A DNA stretch of 64,000 bases from Pseudomonas tolaasii NCPPB 2192 (GTDB lineage Bacteria > Pseudomonadota > Gammaproteobacteria > Pseudomonadales > Pseudomonadaceae), in NCBI RefSeq assembly GCF_002813445.1, contig NZ_PHHD01000001.1, positions 6,014,001-6,078,000 on the forward strand, read 5' to 3'. The notes under the pieces are model-generated. The model was not told where the DNA came from, ran no database searches, and saw only the letters and a list, made by a program, of their open reading frames with translations. The translations under genes and the position numbers were made by a program. How positions within the stretch are numbered: the first letter of the stretch is position 1; each line of letters begins with the position of its first letter. Positions 62,595 through 64,000 of this stretch are shown here, piece after piece.

Positions 62595-64000
62595 ATGAAG
62601 AAGCTCAGTCAGGAGCAGATCACCGGCAAGCTGCACCAGGACCACTTCCCTCGGGGCCCGGAGCTGGAGCGGCTGTCCGATCCACTCATCGACACGCCCA
62701 TGCTGGTCACGCTGGAGCAGTTGCGGCCCTACGAACACAACCCGCGCTTCATCCGTAATCCGCTGTACGACGACATCAAGGCGTCGATCCGTGAGCGCGG
62801 ACTGGATCAACCCCCACCGATTACCCGCCGCCCGGGCGAATCCTATTTCATCATCCGCAACGGCGGTAATACACGCTTGGCAATTCTCGGCGAGCTGTGG
62901 CAGGAAACCCGCGACGAGCGTTTCTTTCGCATTCATTGCCTGTTCCGACCTTGGAGCAATGAAATCACCGCCCTACTCGGCCATCTGGCCGAAAGCGATC
63001 TGCACGGCCAACTCACCTTCATCGAACGGGCTCTGGCGGTAGCCAAGCTCAAAACCATGCTCGAAGCAGAGGGAGCGCTGCTCTCGCAACGTGAGTTGGC
63101 AGGACATCTTGCCGCTGGAGGCTATCCGATTTCGCAGTCGCACATCAGCCGAATGCTGGACACCCTCGAACACTTATTGCCCGCCATTCCACAAACCCTG
63201 TATGCCGGTTTGGGCAAACCTCAAATAGAGCGCCTGATCGGTCTACGTAGCCAGGCTGAACGAACCTGGAACCGCTATCCAACCGCCCCCATTGCGTTCA
63301 CCGATTTTTGGTTCGATACACTGGGTTACTTTGATGCCGAACCCGAGTCATTCGATCTTGAGCAGCTCCAGGATGAACTGCTCGAACGCATGAGCCGCTT
63401 GCTCGGACAGTCCTACCGTATGTTGGCCCTGGAGCTGAGCGATACCCAGCGAGTCATCTCAACGCCGGGCATCGTCGTGACTACACCCTCAGAGAATAGC
63501 CATCTGCCGAGCGTTGATGTCGCCGCGGCAGGACCTCCCTCCTCCGAGCTCCATCCCAAATCAACTGAGACTGGGCCCCATACCGAACCCACGCTAGAAG
63601 AGCCGCTCACACCGCCAGAAACGAAGGTCGTATCAGCGGTCAGTCTTCCATCACGCGTTCAACAGATCCGTGAACAGATCGATCGCGAGACCGCCACCGA
63701 CGCGGCATCTTCGGTCGACACCTATGCGATCGACGACATCTGGACTATCGCACCAGCACTGGATAGCCCCGAACAACTGCGATCCGCCATTGCCAAACTG
63801 GCGCGGGAAATGGCGGCCTATGCTGGACATCCCGAGAGCATCATCGATCAGAAGCTTGGCTTGGGCTTCGCCCTGAACATCGAGCGAGTTGATCTTGCAG
63901 CGCCGCGCACGGCCGGCGTTCACTTATTGCTCCTGGCCCTGCTGCGTGCTCAAGACGAAGTGAACTGGGAGGATCGCAAGCAACTGCCTTCAGCCCTGTT
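62595..64000 (+). CDS. parB: ParB-family protein of the ICE (partial at window edge)
   Basis: Open from ATG 62595 to the last base, about 468 residues visible. The ParB/Srx-like fold has RPYEHNPRFIRN (about 42-53) and IIRNGGNTRLAIL (about 90-102). A helix-turn-helix follows (LSQRELAGHLAAGGYPISQS, about 162-181), and a long low-complexity linker (about 290-350) leads to a C-terminal domain. It belongs to the large PFGI-1/clc ICE group of ParB proteins. GAGG precedes the start. Confidence 0.9.
   Translation, partial: MKKLSQEQITGKLHQDHFPRGPELERLSDPLIDTPMLVTLEQLRPYEHNPRFIRNPLYDDIKASIRERGLDQPPPITRRPGESYFIIRNGGNTRLAILGELWQETRDERFFRIHCLFRPWSNEITALLGHLAESDLHGQLTFIERALAVAKLKTMLEAEGALLSQRELAGHLAAGGYPISQSHISRMLDTLEHLLPAIPQTLYAGLGKPQIERLIGLRSQAERTWNRYPTAPIAFTDFWFDTLGYFDAEPESFDLEQLQDELLERMSRLLGQSYRMLALELSDTQRVISTPGIVVTTPSENSHLPSVDVAAAGPPSSELHPKSTETGPHTEPTLEEPLTPPETKVVSAVSLPSRVQQIREQIDRETATDAASSVDTYAIDDIWTIAPALDSPEQLRSAIAKLAREMAAYAGHPESIIDQKLGLGFALNIERVDLAAPRTAGVHLLLLALLRAQDEVNWEDRKQLPSAL

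Overview
The window comes from the chromosome of a fluorescent Pseudomonas (P. fluorescens group). Three things point there: a complete eight-gene fpvGHJK-CDEF pyoverdine-iron release set, five copies of the REPIN repeat typical of this group, and a prc / EAL-GGDEF / FKBP neighbourhood ordered as in P. aeruginosa PA3257-PA3262. The window divides sharply at about 31.42 kb.

Positions 1-31.4 kb are tightly packed core genome. In order they hold: an SfnB-type flavoprotein (cut by the window edge), a VOC protein, a haloacetate-dehalogenase-like hydrolase, dctA with a LysR regulator, a second leuC-leuD pair without leuB, fpvGHJKCDEF, a GntR/UTRA regulator with an ABC importer, an alkaline-phosphatase-family enzyme and a HAD phosphatase (probably uptake and dephosphorylation of an organophosphorus compound), a quinone oxidoreductase, the periplasmic protease prc, an EAL-CBS-GGDEF signalling protein, a small HTH gene pair, a YkvA protein, a lipoprotein FKBP isomerase, and a di-heme cytochrome c with a membrane catalase-like partner. 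REPINs sit mainly between genes, and one lies inside the ABC operon.

At 31,424-31,440 there are 17 bp matching the 3' end of Pseudomonas tRNA-Asp. The tRNA body is absent and the next DNA is unrelated. I read this as the attachment-site end of a genomic island that runs past the right edge of the window. From 31.4 to 45.9 kb the island is mostly a graveyard: two IS66 transposase fragments, an IS3 element with both inverted repeats, a group II intron remnant, and broken TetR, NmrA-like, old-yellow-enzyme, FAD monooxygenase, ABC exporter, hydroxyacyl-CoA dehydrogenase and purU-folD genes. One long near-intact gene stands in it, an actinobacterial-type valyl-tRNA synthetase.

From 45.9 to 59.7 kb the island carries a better preserved catabolic region: a LysR regulator, RidA, a FAD amine/amino-acid oxidase, purU, an internally deleted folD, an APC permease, a GlxA-type AraC regulator, an iron-sulfur L-serine-dehydratase-like enzyme, a proline-racemase-family enzyme with an unusual Ser/Cys catalytic pair, an MFS transporter, and a fused aconitase X of the cis-3-hydroxy-L-proline dehydratase type. 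Together these suggest use of hydroxyproline and/or N-methylated amino acids, with one-carbon units leaving through folate. From 60.3 kb to the edge comes the maintenance module of a clc/PAGI-2-like integrative conjugative element: a hypothetical gene, alpA, parA, a small gene and parB.
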